This document shows, in pieces, positions 18,851 through 29,036 of a stretch of DNA of 64,000 nucleotides. This DNA comes from Heliocidaris erythrogramma (lineage: Eukaryota > Echinodermata > Echinoidea > Camarodonta > Echinometridae): positions 23,231,501 through 23,295,500 of the forward strand of contig CM046870.1 of assembly GCA_025617745.1 (NCBI GenBank), written 5' to 3'. How positions within the stretch are numbered: position 1 is the stretch's first letter; each line of letters opens with the position of its first letter. The notes below the pieces were generated by a model. The model was given only the letters and a program-made list of their open reading frames with translations. It did no database searches and had not been told where the DNA came from. The position numbers and the translations under genes are program-made.

Positions 18851-20165
18851 ATCAGTTTTTGTTCTTTTTATAAAATAGCAATCTGCAATGCAAATCTACT
18901 GCATCCCTGCATTCATGCAGGCATTGATTCTATTCTTGGACCAAGAAACCATAGAACTCCTATGGTAACACGGGCCATGTACAATTTGGTAAAGCCTTGT
19001 AATGGTACATGTTCTCTCACTCAAACACTTAAGCACATACAAAATAGTGACTGTGAATGATGATGGGAAGCAAAGACATCCAGAGAGCATCCTCACGCAG
19101 AGTCCATGCTTAGACACAATGGGTAAGATATTTTATTGCCTAGGTTTCTTTATCTGTTGATATAAGTAGGTTTATGCTGTAAATTAAGACGGTCCAACCT
19201 CATTTATTCAACCAGGGTTCGACCCCAATCATGCCTTTCAATACACTTTTAGTTTTCACATCAGAATTTTTTTTCATTGAGCAACCACAGAAATTATTAA
19301 AGATATATGAAAACTGAAGCAAATATAAAAGTTGATTTTACAGGTATTGAGCAACTCTCATTCTTGAATGTGATATTTGAATCATTCAATCAATCACTCT
19401 GCAGAGTGGATTTGGTGCATTGCAAATCTTATTATTTAACCAAGACTCTCCAGTAGCAGTCTTTATTCTTGCATCCTTTCGAGTACGTTAAGAAACTGGC
19501 TTGATAGCCGTTGATGCATCTTTATGATTCTATTAATCGGCCATGTTTCCCAGCCAAATACTTCGATACCATATCCTATTCATCCAAAGACTCATTTTAT
19601 CTCATTTTTTCCTCATGCAATCTCTTTCAAACACTATGGCATATTATATGCAATCATCCACAAAACTGGAGGAATGGTTATTTACAACATCAGACTTTTC
19701 AACGACCAAAGAGGAAAAATTGATAATGATGAAACTGAGCCCCATCATGACCATGGTACCATTTTGTGGAAAACGTTTTTATTCAATGCATTCACTGCAT
19801 TAATCGCATAATTGATGAGGCCTCGCGGCCTCGGGGAAAATACGTTATCCGGTATAGAGCTGGCGAGGTCTCAACAAATAATACAATTTTCACTTTGAAG
19901 TACATGTCATGCAATTTTTTTATCTTACATGAATAAGATAAAAATGAAGGTAACAGAAAGTACATGTAGATGCATGTCATGAAGCAAAAATGCATTAAAC
20001 CGTAGTTAAGGGGAGGGGAAAATTGGGCAGGAATGGACATAATGTTGGGTTTGTTATCAATTAAGTGATTTGCAACCTTTCCGTCATAATCAGATTAACT
20101 CTTTAATGTGCTGAAGTTTCAAATTGACTCCACATGTAATACAGTAGTCTGGCGTAACCGGGCTC
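18851..20165. other. No gene seen
   Basis: AT-rich sequence. The ORFs here overlap in several frames without motifs. A B-box-like GGTTCGACCCC at about 19205 may be a SINE relic, but no second promoter box or body is recognisable. Confidence 0.45.
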
Positions 20166-20522
20166 TGCCGGGGTAGCGTTTTTGCCTTGCAGTCAAATCT
20201 CTTGAACCCGGTCCACGTTCTCAACAATCTATCAGCAACAGTCTTGTGGATTCTTATGAAAATATATCGTACACAAAGTGGATTCTCTAATTTCATTCAC
20301 TCCCGCAACCACTTAATGTAAGAGTAACTAAATAAACAACACTTACACAATATCTGCAGCTTAGGAAACTTTATGTACGCACTGCGCCTGGGAAAACCTG
20401 TCACCAAGACAGCTCGACATCGACTGCGCTTACAAGTTTTGTCCGATACACATATATATAGTTCAACATAAACTACTGCGACCTCTATCGGTCTCCTATA
20501 ATACTGGGCTAATTACGCTACA
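20166..20522 (-). repeat. 3' LTR of the Gypsy-type element
   Basis: A 357-bp sequence bounded by TG and CA that repeats at 28645-28994 in the same orientation. On the minus strand it begins TGTAGCGTAATTAGCCC and ends CCCCGGCA. The purine-rich tract lies at its inner edge, which sets the element orientation. Confidence 0.85.
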
Positions 20523-20534
20523 CAGCCCCTCCCC
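20523..20534 (-). other. Polypurine tract
   Basis: Minus-strand TTGGGGAGGGGC directly abuts the TGTAGCG start of the 3' LTR. This is the expected plus-strand primer site for LTR-element reverse transcription and supports minus-strand orientation. Confidence 0.75.
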
Positions 20535-21356
20535 AAGAGTGGGCAGTCCACGGACCACATGTATAAAAGCAAAAATGTAAGCGACATTTATTCTCTTTTT
20601 GGTTTAAGCAAAGATAATCCATAAAACAACTTTTCATAAGTCAATAATCATTGGCAAAACAAGATGAAATCTCTTCAGAATACTTTTTCAAGAAAAGTAC
20701 AAAAATAAACGTGAAAAACTCTTAAAGTTAAACTACAGGTATATACACTTAAATATAAGAAAATCCGGTCTTTCAACATGAAAAACTGGTTGTGTCTTCA
20801 AAAATATATCTATAGCACTCTTTTCGAAGCCTGAGTTGAATGTCCTGAACATGAGGCAAAAGTTACATAAACATGGCAAGTATAAAAAGTCAGCACTGGA
20901 ATCTTTCAGCTGCGTAAATAAACTGTAACATCAAACAAAGCGCCTTCTTGTAGGCAATGTCCTTACAACAACAACTACAAAAATAATCTATATACAAAAG
21001 TAGAGAGAAAGAGCAAATGAGTAGTGAGAGCAGGAAAAGGTTAAGAAAGGAAAGAGTAGAAGAAATAGGACCATAGGCAAGGAAGACATGGAATAAGTAC
21101 AATGCATAGATATATCAAGGTGTACACGTAAATCTTCTGAAAAAATAAAGGCAAATCTAAGTTAAAACGATAAAACATAACCCTGTTCTCGTAGCCTTTC
21201 ATCTACTATCTAACAAATGCAATAAGCCCGCGTATATTTCATAACTTGAACAAAATAATGCACATATCATTACAGGTACGTAAGTAATACAACAAATACA
21301 TCTCAGCTGAATCGGTAAGTACTGGATCTTCTAAGCTGCTGGCTTAGAGTTCGCAA
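20535..21356 (-). other. 3' untranslated interior of the LTR element
   Basis: No coding signal is seen. This AT-rich stretch lies between the stop of the last element ORF and the polypurine tract. Confidence 0.5.
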
Positions 21357-21942
21357 TTAAAGAAGGTGGGCCTTGGTGACTCCTGCCACGTCAACGGTGT
21401 ACTTGCGCTTCAGTTCTTCTTCGGAAACCACTAGTCCTGACTGGAATACCCTCTTGGTAGTCGTCTCTATGATAGAAGTTACATGACCAACCAAGGCCTT
21501 CTCAAGTTCTCCCGTAGACATTCTCCCCAAAGAATTCCCGCAGTTGACGTGATAGAGATCAGTACTTGGATCACCTTGCGTTGACTGGTCACATTCTTTT
21601 AGGACTACCATCACATATTTCCTTTCTTTCTGTTCCTGGATGAGTTTCTGGTGCACAGAGAAGTACGTAGAAGAAAAAGACTCCTCCACACCGACTAGGT
21701 TGCCTGGCAAGATATTACCCATTTTGAGGTCGGGGATGTCTTTTCCAATTCTTATCTTTCTTGGAGCTTCCGAGAAGACTGAATTCGTCTCCGACTTCTG
21801 CATCAGAATCTTCGGATGGTGCCGATGACGACGACTCTATGTGGCGTAACATGCTCAGGAGCTTTCCTCCTTTTGGACTCGGTGCCTCTTCTAACACAAC
21901 CACAGGGTCCACAGCCTCCTAAGTTTCAGGGGACATATGGAC
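21357..21942 (-). pseudogene. 3'-terminal ORF segment of the Gypsy-type element
   Basis: Minus-strand coding continues from the zinc-finger segment at 27587-27973, now separated by the palindromic insertion. The reading enters as DVHMSPET and continues DPVVVLEEAPSPKGGKLLSM, an acidic SSSSAPSEDSDAEV stretch, and then a second frame with a globular segment ending VDVAGVTKAHLL. An in-frame TAG after SPET and a frame change near 21780 show decay. The function is unknown. In some Gypsy elements a 3' ORF lies in this position. Confidence 0.5.
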
Positions 21943-22828
21943 ATCTAGTCCAGGCTAGAGGTCACATGACCTTGTTTTTTTATATATACAATGTTTTTTG
22001 GTGGTTTCTTGTCAATTTGAGGGTGCTGATTCCAAATCTGAATGATGCCACTCGCGTAACCTTGAGCATTTTCCGCAAATTGGCAAAATCCAAGATGGCC
22101 GCCAAAAATGGGAATTTGACCCTGATAATCACAATTACTTGCATTTTATGATGAATTATTATATTTAACTTCATACATTTTTGTTCCTTGAGTTATTTAA
22201 TATGCAAATACAGGTCAATTTTCATTTTTAGTAGATATGTATGGTAATTAGGGCGCAATTTCAATTCAAAATGGCCGCCGTTCATATAATACTGTACAAT
22301 ATGAAAGCAATCAATATGCGTAGAAATATGAAATTATTTTACTGTTTTTCTTACCTCACACCGACACTCTTATCTAGTTTCCCAAGCTGATTACAATTAT
22401 CAAGGCTCCACTTACATAAGGCTGTTCTTTTTATATGCGAAAATCCAAAATGGCCGCCAAAATCATGATTGACACAAAGAACCTCCAAATAGACACATTT
22501 GACCATTTGTTGCATATATGCCCACTGTTTGGAACATCCTAACCTTCATTTGCTTTATAATAAATCTAATTAAAAAAATGTCGTTTGGACTTAAATCAAA
22601 TATACCTCTGATAAGGGCATAAATTGAGCACCTAAGTGGAAACAGTGTAAAATATGTTACACATCACTAACAAATCAAAGTGAAAGGTACGTCTTTCAGT
22701 TATCTTACCAATTCTGTCACTAGAATGAGTTTTATTCAGTCTCGTCTTCAGAGCTTGCACTTTCATCGTCTTCTGAAGGTTTTTTTCATTGGGTTCTGGC
22801 AGCGGACATCAGCCCCACATCGACAGAA

Positions 22829-24508
22829 TTAAGTGCAGGCTAAAGATGATTTGGTACAACCACACAGTGCAGACCTGCAATCTCCCTTGCAACCACACTT
22901 GATGATGTTCAGAACTTCCTCAGGAGCCACTGGATGATCATTTGCCAGGTAGATAGGTTGAAGAGATGATGACTTCATTGACCAACCGTTCTGCCGAGGA
23001 TCCAAAGTTGGAGGTTCAGGCCTACCAGCAGCCATCCACAAGCTGTCTGATAACTGGCGCGCTGACAATGTGGTCGAATTAAAGCAATGGTAGGTGGAAG
23101 GCTGCACAGTTTTGGTGGTAGGTGACGCTTTCCACCAGTCTTCTTGGTGAAAATGTTCTTGCGCATGGTGTCAAGGGAGCCTTGGAAGTCTCCTCCGTAA
23201 AGTGCATACTTCAAGCAAGATTCCACTGCCTCGTCCAGTGCCACTGCTGGATCTCCCAGGAGGAGAGTGTCTGAATATGACTCCAGGGCTTTCAGTGCTG
23301 AAGCCTTTCCCACACTTGAGAAGCACGACACTGTATCACATCCGGTCAGAGCATGCGCGGCAAGAAGATTGGGTATGATTTTCTGATGTTTCTTGATTAT
23401 CTCATTGACGTCGATGACTGTTCGTTTCCGAGAACATGATTCCATCACCACTTTCACTATGCGTTGCAGACCATTCGTGTAGATGGTGTGCCAGGATAAC
23501 AAGCACATCGGTGTCATCACACACAACTTTCACACTTGAGTGCCCATTCTTGGCCTCCTGTATCATGTGGAAAGCCATTAGAACATCAGCTTCTTCATGC
23601 GTCACTGCTTCTGGTAGTACTCCAATGCCAACATCTATTGGATGTGGTTCTGGTCCTGTCACAACTACCTTCTTGCCCTCTGGTATTCTCTGGGTGCACA
23701 ACTGGTCAACGATCAACTTTATAACTTGTTGTTTGTTTGCAGAGATGTTCAGGACGATGTTCTGTTTTGGCAGAGGGGACGTGCTGAAGAGCCTGTAGAC
23801 ACGGGTGAATCCCTTTGCACGTGTTGTCCGACAACATGACTTGATGCTGTTCTCGTAGTATCTGTCAAACACCACATGAAGAACTGATGGACTTTCAGCG
23901 TATTTCATGGTTGTACCTACTGCAGCATCAACAAAGGTGGATACTTTTGCCGGAGAGCAAGGCCATGGAACCGTCCAGAGAAGAGCACAACCATCCAAAA
24001 TTACGAGTTCAGGAACTGGTTCGTAACGTTGGCTACTTTCCAATTTGCTTGTGGAACGTACATCACCATTCTCATCAAATAGAGCGGGTGGGTAGCGGGC
24101 CAATTCATACGAGAACAATGTCTTGGTTGAGATTGCCTCTTTTGATGATGCCAAGATCCCAATTACTCGTGCATAGATCATTTCTTGTGATGCGCCGCCT
24201 CTTTGTGTCAGTGAAGCTTTTGACATCACCTTAACCTTTTTCTTTATGGTTTCGTGAAACCCCTTTGGCCACTTTCTTTCATACTGCACCATCTGATCCG
24301 TTCCGATTCTGATTCCATCATCAGCGTTTACCCCTCTATCGTCAACAGCCTGACCAGTGAAGATGTTGACCAGACCCGAGGATGGGTGTTTCTCGACGTC
24401 CAAGACATCGATGCAAGTTGATAAGGCTTCACGAATCTTCATTCTGTCAAGTGTGTCATATCTTATTCTTGTGAGAAGTAGGGCATCATTCTTTCAACTG
24501 CGTGCCAT
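22829..24508 (-). pseudogene. FEN/XPG-like nuclease with CXC domain, left-arm copy
   Basis: A long ORF (23402-24442) continues in a second frame (22975-23526) and a third (22829-23107). Motifs in order are VILDGCALLW (first acidic site), HVVFDRYYENS, THEEADVLMAF, VVCDDTDVLVIL, and HALTGCDTVSCF with GVGKASALKAL-like residues. The end is a Cys-rich CGCKGDCRSALCGC segment. This order matches the PIN/FEN nuclease fold (DG, VFD, EAEA-like, DxD, helix-turn-helix GxGxxxA) followed by a CRC/tesmin-like CXC motif. The assignment is my inference from motifs. Lesions are a frameshift just after the DDTD region, an in-frame TAA inside the Cys-rich end, a 12-nt deletion relative to the right copy, and loss of the 5' part with an internal deletion at about 24474. 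Confidence 0.7.
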
Positions 24509-24509
24509 T

Positions 24510-26673
24510 TCACTGACATCAACGAATTGACTGATACCATCGTTAGACAAAGCAGGACAACCAGATTGTGGGTCGATTGTCTGGTAAAGCCAACAATCAT
24601 CTGCATGGCTTTTGTTCGAGCTGAGAGGGCAGGTGATTGGTCTCTCCATCTGCAAGCAGTTGAAAGAATGATGCCCTACTTCTTTGCATCAGGACACACA
24701 AATTACGCTCGCTATGGATTGTATTATCTTCGCTCCATGTAGCGTCTTTCCCCGGCAATCTTCAAGCAGTTCATGGATGGAGAACATGTCATGCGCCATC
24801 AGGATGATCTGTGGAATGGTATCTGGTCTGATATGTTCATTGAGACAACATACATGCGACATAGAAAAGAACCTGCCGGTATCATTGGATCGACTTTGAA
24901 TGAGACCACTCTTGCAATCTGGGCTTTGTCTCTGAGTGTGGTCGGACAACTGAAGAATGATCGGGCAGTCATGCAAGAGGGTAAAGAGCAAGAAGTTATG
25001 TCTCACAAAGAAGAGAGTCTCACAAGAATAAGATCTGTTGCACTTGACAGAATGAAGATTCGTGAAGCCTTATCAACTTGCATCGATGTCTTGGACGTCG
25101 AGAAACACCCATCCTCGGGTCTGGTCAACATCTTCACTGGTCAGGCAGTTGACGATACAGAGGTAAACGCTGATGATGGAATCAGAATCGGAACGGATCA
25201 GATGGTGCAGTATGAAAGAAAGTGGCCAAAGGGGTTTCACGAAACCATAAAGAAAAAGGTTAAGGTGATGTCAAAAGCTTCACTGACACAAAGAGGCGGC
25301 GCATCACAAGTTGTGAATACAGAAATGATCTATGCACGAGTAATTGGGATCTTGGCATCATCAAAAGAGGCAATCTCAATCAAGACATTGTTCTGGTATG
25401 AATGGTGGTGTACGTTCCACAAGCAAGTCTGTTCTGAAGGAAAGGATCAAAGTGGAAAGTAATCAACGTAACGAACCAGTTCCTGAACTCGTAATTTTGG
25501 ATGGTTGTGCTCTTCTCTGGACTGTTCCATGGCGTAGCTCTCCGGCAAAAGTATCCACCTTCGTTGATGCTGCAGTAGATACAACCATGAAATACGCTGA
25601 AAGTCCATCAGTTCTTCATGTGGTGTTTGACAGATACTACGAGAACAGCATCAAGACATAGTTATGTTGTCGGACAATACGTGCAAAGGGATTCACCCAT
25701 GTGTACAGGCTCTTCAGCAAGTCCCCTCTGCCAAAACAGAACATCGTCCTGAACATCTCTGCAAACAAACAACAAGTTATAAAGTTGATTGTTGACCAGT
25801 TGTGCACCCAGAGAATACCAGAGGGCAAGAAGGCAGTTGTGACAGGACCAGAACCACATCCAATAGATGTTGGCATTGGAGTACTACCGGAAGCAGTGAC
25901 GCATGAAGAAGCTGATGTTCTAATGGCTTACCACATGATACAGGAGGCCAAGAATGGGCATTCAAGTGTGAAAGTTGTGTGTGATGACACCGATGTGCTT
26001 GTTATCCTGGCACACCATCTACACGAATGGTCTGCCACGCACAGTGAAAGTGGTGATGGAATCATGTTCTCGGAAACGAACAGTCATCGACGTCAATGAG
26101 GTAATCAAGAAACATCAGAAAATCATGCCCAATCTTCTTGCCGCGCATGCTCTGACCGGATGTGATACAGTGTCGTGCTTCTCAGGTGTGGGAAAGGCTT
26201 CAGCACTGAAAGCCCTGGAGTCATATTCGGACACTCTCCTCCTGGGAGATCCAGCAGTGGCACTGGATGAGGCAGTGGAATCTTGCTTGAAGTATGCACT
26301 TTACGGAGGAGATTTCCAAGGCTCCCTTGACATCATGCGCAAGAACATTTTCACCAAGAAGACTGGTGGAAAGCGTCACCTACCACCAAAACTGTGCAGC
26401 CTTCCACCTACCATTGCTTTAATTCGACCACATTGTCAGCGCGCCAGTTATCAGACAGCTTTGTGGATGGCTGCTGGTAAGCCTGAACCTCCAACTTTGG
26501 ATCCTCGGCAGAACGGTTGGTCAATGAAGTCATCATCTCTTCAACCTATTTACCTGGCAAATGATCATCCAGTGGCTCCTGAGGAAGTTCTGAACATCAT
26601 CAAGTGTGGTTGCAAGGGAGATTGCAGGTCTGCACTGTGTGGCTGTACCAAATCATCTTTAGCCTGCACTTAA
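24510..26673 (+). pseudogene. FEN/XPG-like nuclease with CXC domain, right-arm copy
   Basis: This is the mirror copy of the left-arm gene but retains more N-terminal sequence (FVRAERAGDWSLHLQAVERM, then GEHVMRHQDDLWNGIWSDMF). It then follows the same motif order: VILDGCALLW, VVFDRYYENS, HEEADVLMAY, VVCDDTDVLVIL, LTGCDTVSCFSGVGKASALK, and the CGCKGDCRSALCGC end at about 26605-26670. It shares the left copy's frameshift after DDTD and the TAA in the Cys-rich end. Private lesions are a TAG at about 24740, a deletion after KTLFWYE (about 25400), and a stop near 25660. The shared lesions mean both arms descend from one already broken gene. The 5' end is truncated at the palindrome centre. Confidence 0.7.
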
Positions 26674-27586
26674 TTCTGTCGATGTGGGGCTGATGTCCGC
26701 TGCCAAAACCCAATGAAAAAACCTTCGGAAGACAATGAAAGTGCAAGCTCTGAAGACGAGACTGAATAAAACTCATGTTGCCAAAGTGCATCTAGTGACA
26801 GAATTGGTGAGATAACTGAAAGACGTGCCTTTCACTTTGATTTGTTGGTGATGTGTAACATATTTTACACATTGTTTCCACTTAGGTGCTCAATTTATGC
26901 CCTTATCACAGGTATATTTGATTTAAGTCCAAAGGACATTTTATTTGATGAGATTAATTATAAAGCAAATGAAGGTTAGGATGTTCGAAATAATGGGCAT
27001 ATACGCAACAAATGGTCACATGTGTCTATTTGTAGGTTCTTTGTGGCAATCTTAATTTTGGCGGCCATTTTGGATTTTCGCATTTAAAAAGAACAGCCTT
27101 ATGTAAGTGGAGCCTTGATAATTGAAATCAGCTTGGGAAACTTGATAAGAGTGTCGGTGTGAGGTAAGAAAAACAGTAAAATAATTTCATATTTCTACGC
27201 ATATTGATTGCTTTCATATTGTACAGTATTATATGAATGGCGGCCATTTTGAATTGAAATTGCGCCCTAATTACCATACATATCTACTAAAAATGAAAAT
27301 TGACCTGTATTTGCATATTAAATAACCCAAGGAACAAAAATGTATGAAGTTAAATATAATAATTCGTCATAAAATGTAAGTAATTGTGATTATCAGGGTC
27401 GAATTCCCATTTTTGGCGGCCATCTTGGATTTTGCCAATTTGCGGAAAACGCTCAAGGTTACGCGAGTGGCATCATTCAGATTTGGAATCAGCACCCTCG
27501 AATTAGCAAGAAACCATCAAAAAACATTGTATATATCCAAAAACAAGGTTAGGTCCCCTTTCTATGGGGCCTAGCCTGGACTAATC

Positions 27587-27973
27587 GATAACATCCTCCG
27601 ACTCCTTTTCCACGGACATGCTGGGCTTCGGCGTTACCGCCTTTGATTCCACAGCTAAGGTGTGATGCCTCGTCGGATCCCGGGAAACATCCCTCTGTCT
27701 TTTTAGGTTCCTGTCTGTCGACCGATCTCTTGCTTCTGCGCTATGACGCTCTCTTTGATGAGCCCTCAGGTTGTCTCTCCGACTATACACCTTGTCACAT
27801 CTGTCACACTCATATGACCGGCGTTTTCGATGCATCTCGTCAATGTGTCTGTGCAGGCTTCTTCTGTGCGAGAAATACCTTCCGCAGCTGCAGCATTTTA
27901 AGCTCTCGTCTCCAAACATCCGATGCCTCATCTTGACGTCCATTTCTCTTCTCTTGTATTCTACAAGTGACAT
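27587..27973 (-). pseudogene. Two C2H2 zinc fingers at the end of Gypsy pol
   Basis: Minus-strand ORF with two consecutive classical fingers: CCSCGRYFSHRRSLHRHIDE followed by MH (C-x2-C-x12-H-x4-H), and CDRCDKVYSRRDNLRAHQRE followed by RH. It overlaps the end of the integrase ORF in another frame, and its start (EYKRREMDVKMRHRMF) reads as the natural continuation of the integrase tail. A frameshift near 27950 therefore probably separates what was one polyprotein. The fingers would bind nucleic acid and might target integration. The ORF is cut at its far end by the palindromic element. Confidence 0.7.
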
Positions 27974-28644
27974 CTGACAATTGTTGGATGATCAGGTAAG
28001 GGCCTTCCCACTTTCTCTGGAGTTTTGGAGATAAGCCTTTAGTCTTGGCCTGGTTGTGAAGCCAAACAAACTTCCCCACTACCAAAGGACTTCCCTCTGC
28101 CTTCGCATCATAGGTCCTTTTTTGTCGTCGGGCACTCTCTGCGAAGTTGTCCCGGGCTCTTTGGTGTGCTGCCCGAATTCGCTGCCTCAGGGTTAATGCA
28201 TAATCTGTCTCCACATCATGCTCCTTACCCTCTTCATCCCTTAAGGCCTCTGTCGTCAAATCAATTGGCACATGCAGTTCTCGCCCTAACATGAGCATGT
28301 TAGGTGTCTCTCTTGTGGAATCTTGGGGGGCACTGCGGTAGGCAAACAATGCAATCGCCAACTTCTCATCCCAGTCCCGTTGTCGTTTATGTGGTTCAAT
28401 CATCATTGAGATCATGTTAAGCAGGGTGCCATTAAATTTCTCAATGAGTCCGTCGGACTTGGGGTTGTATGGGGTGGTACGTGTCTTGTGAATGCTGAGG
28501 ATGCGGCACATTTCTTGAAAAACGCACGACTCAAAATTTCGGCCCTGATCCCAATGCAGTACTGTAGGCACACCGAAACTGCAGACAAACTCGTTAACAA
28601 CCGTTTCCGCTGTTTGATCTGGTATCCGGTAGGCTTCCATCCTC
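27840..28644 (-). pseudogene. Gypsy integrase, core to C-terminus, fused to the 5' LTR
   Basis: A continuous minus-strand frame encodes most of a Gypsy-type integrase. It contains IPDQTAETVVNEFVC, GVPTVLHWDQGRNFESCVFQ (second catalytic Asp), TRTTPYNPKSDGLIEKFN (catalytic Glu), and an AAHQRARDNFAESARRQKRT tail helix. KFVWLHNQAKTKGLSPKLQR with KWEGPYLI forms the GPY/F module. The HHCC zinc-binding N-terminus and first catalytic Asp are absent because the frame begins, at MEAYRIPDQ, exactly where the 5' LTR ends. No primer-binding site or gag is left between them. The ORF itself is otherwise undamaged to 27840. Confidence 0.85.
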
Positions 28645-28994
28645 TGCCGGGTAGCGTTCTGCCTTGCAGTCAAATCTCTTGAACCCGGTCCACGTTCTCA
28701 ACAATCTATCAGCAACAGTCTTGTGGATTCTTATGAAAATATATCGTACACATGGATTCTCTAATTTCATTCACTCCCGCAACCACTTAATGTAAGATTA
28801 ACCAAATAAACAACACTTACACAATATCTGCAGCTCAGGAAAGTTTATGTACACACTGCGCCTGGGAAAACCTGTCACCAAGACAGCTCGACATCGACTG
28901 CGCTTACAAGTTTTGTCTGATACACATATATAGTTCAACATAAACTACTGCGACCTCTATCGGTCTCCTATAATACTGGGCTAATTACGCTACA
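28645..28994 (-). repeat. 5' LTR of the Gypsy-type element
   Basis: A 350-bp direct copy of 20166-20522, ending on the + strand in GCTACA. It lies 42 bp from the stop codon of the neighbouring transposase-like gene, so the retroelement landed in that gene's 3' untranslated or flanking region. Confidence 0.85.
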
Positions 28995-29036
28995 ATATAA
29001 ATCCTTGAGAGCTGCAAATCCCTGACAGATAATGAG

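Larger units (their letters stand above)
21946..27583. mobile_element. Palindromic mobile element with FEN-like nuclease gene copies
   Basis: A 5.64 kb unit is bounded by perfect 13-bp inverted repeats, TAGTCCAGGCTAG (21946-21958) and CTAGCCTGGACTA (27571-27583), and flanked by ATC at 21943-21945 and 27584-27586. It splits the ORF of the surrounding LTR element, and the two halves rejoin in register if one ATC is removed. Almost the whole unit is an inverted repeat: arms about 21946-24508 and 24651-27583 around a ~140 bp non-palindromic centre. Each arm carries, from centre outward, one copy of the same nuclease-like gene and a ~850 bp 3' region with three AARATGGCCGCC-type words. The arms carry private indels, so this is not a simple assembly fold. 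The TIR and 3-bp duplication suggest a DNA transposon. The superfamily is unassigned. Confidence 0.75.
20166..28994 (-). mobile_element. Gypsy-type LTR retrotransposon, internally deleted and interrupted
   Basis: Two direct ~355-bp LTRs, TG...CA-bounded, lie at 20166-20522 (3' LTR) and 28645-28994 (5' LTR). By eye they differ at about nine positions plus small indels. A purine-rich tract immediately precedes the 3' LTR. The interior, read on the minus strand, starts directly with integrase, continues into a two-finger C2H2 segment and a downstream ORF, and then reaches a ~820 bp untranslated stretch. Gag, protease, reverse transcriptase and RNase H are missing. The outer flanks (GGCTC at left, ATATA at right) do not form a target duplication, so deletion or ectopic recombination has occurred. 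The palindromic element at 21946-27583 was inserted later. Confidence 0.82.

Noticed and set aside
23436-24234. Plus-strand ORFs inside the left arm
   Set aside because: Antisense shadows of the nuclease-like gene; the right arm shows the same shadows on the opposite strand.
21946-27583. Palindrome as an assembly fold-back artefact
   Set aside because: The arms differ by substitutions and by private deletions, have unequal lengths, and are bounded by a target duplication in a split ORF. A false inverted join would give identical arms.
20166-28994. Intact, potentially active LTR element
   Set aside because: Gag, PR, RT and RNase H are absent, the flanks show no target duplication, and the terminal ORF is split.
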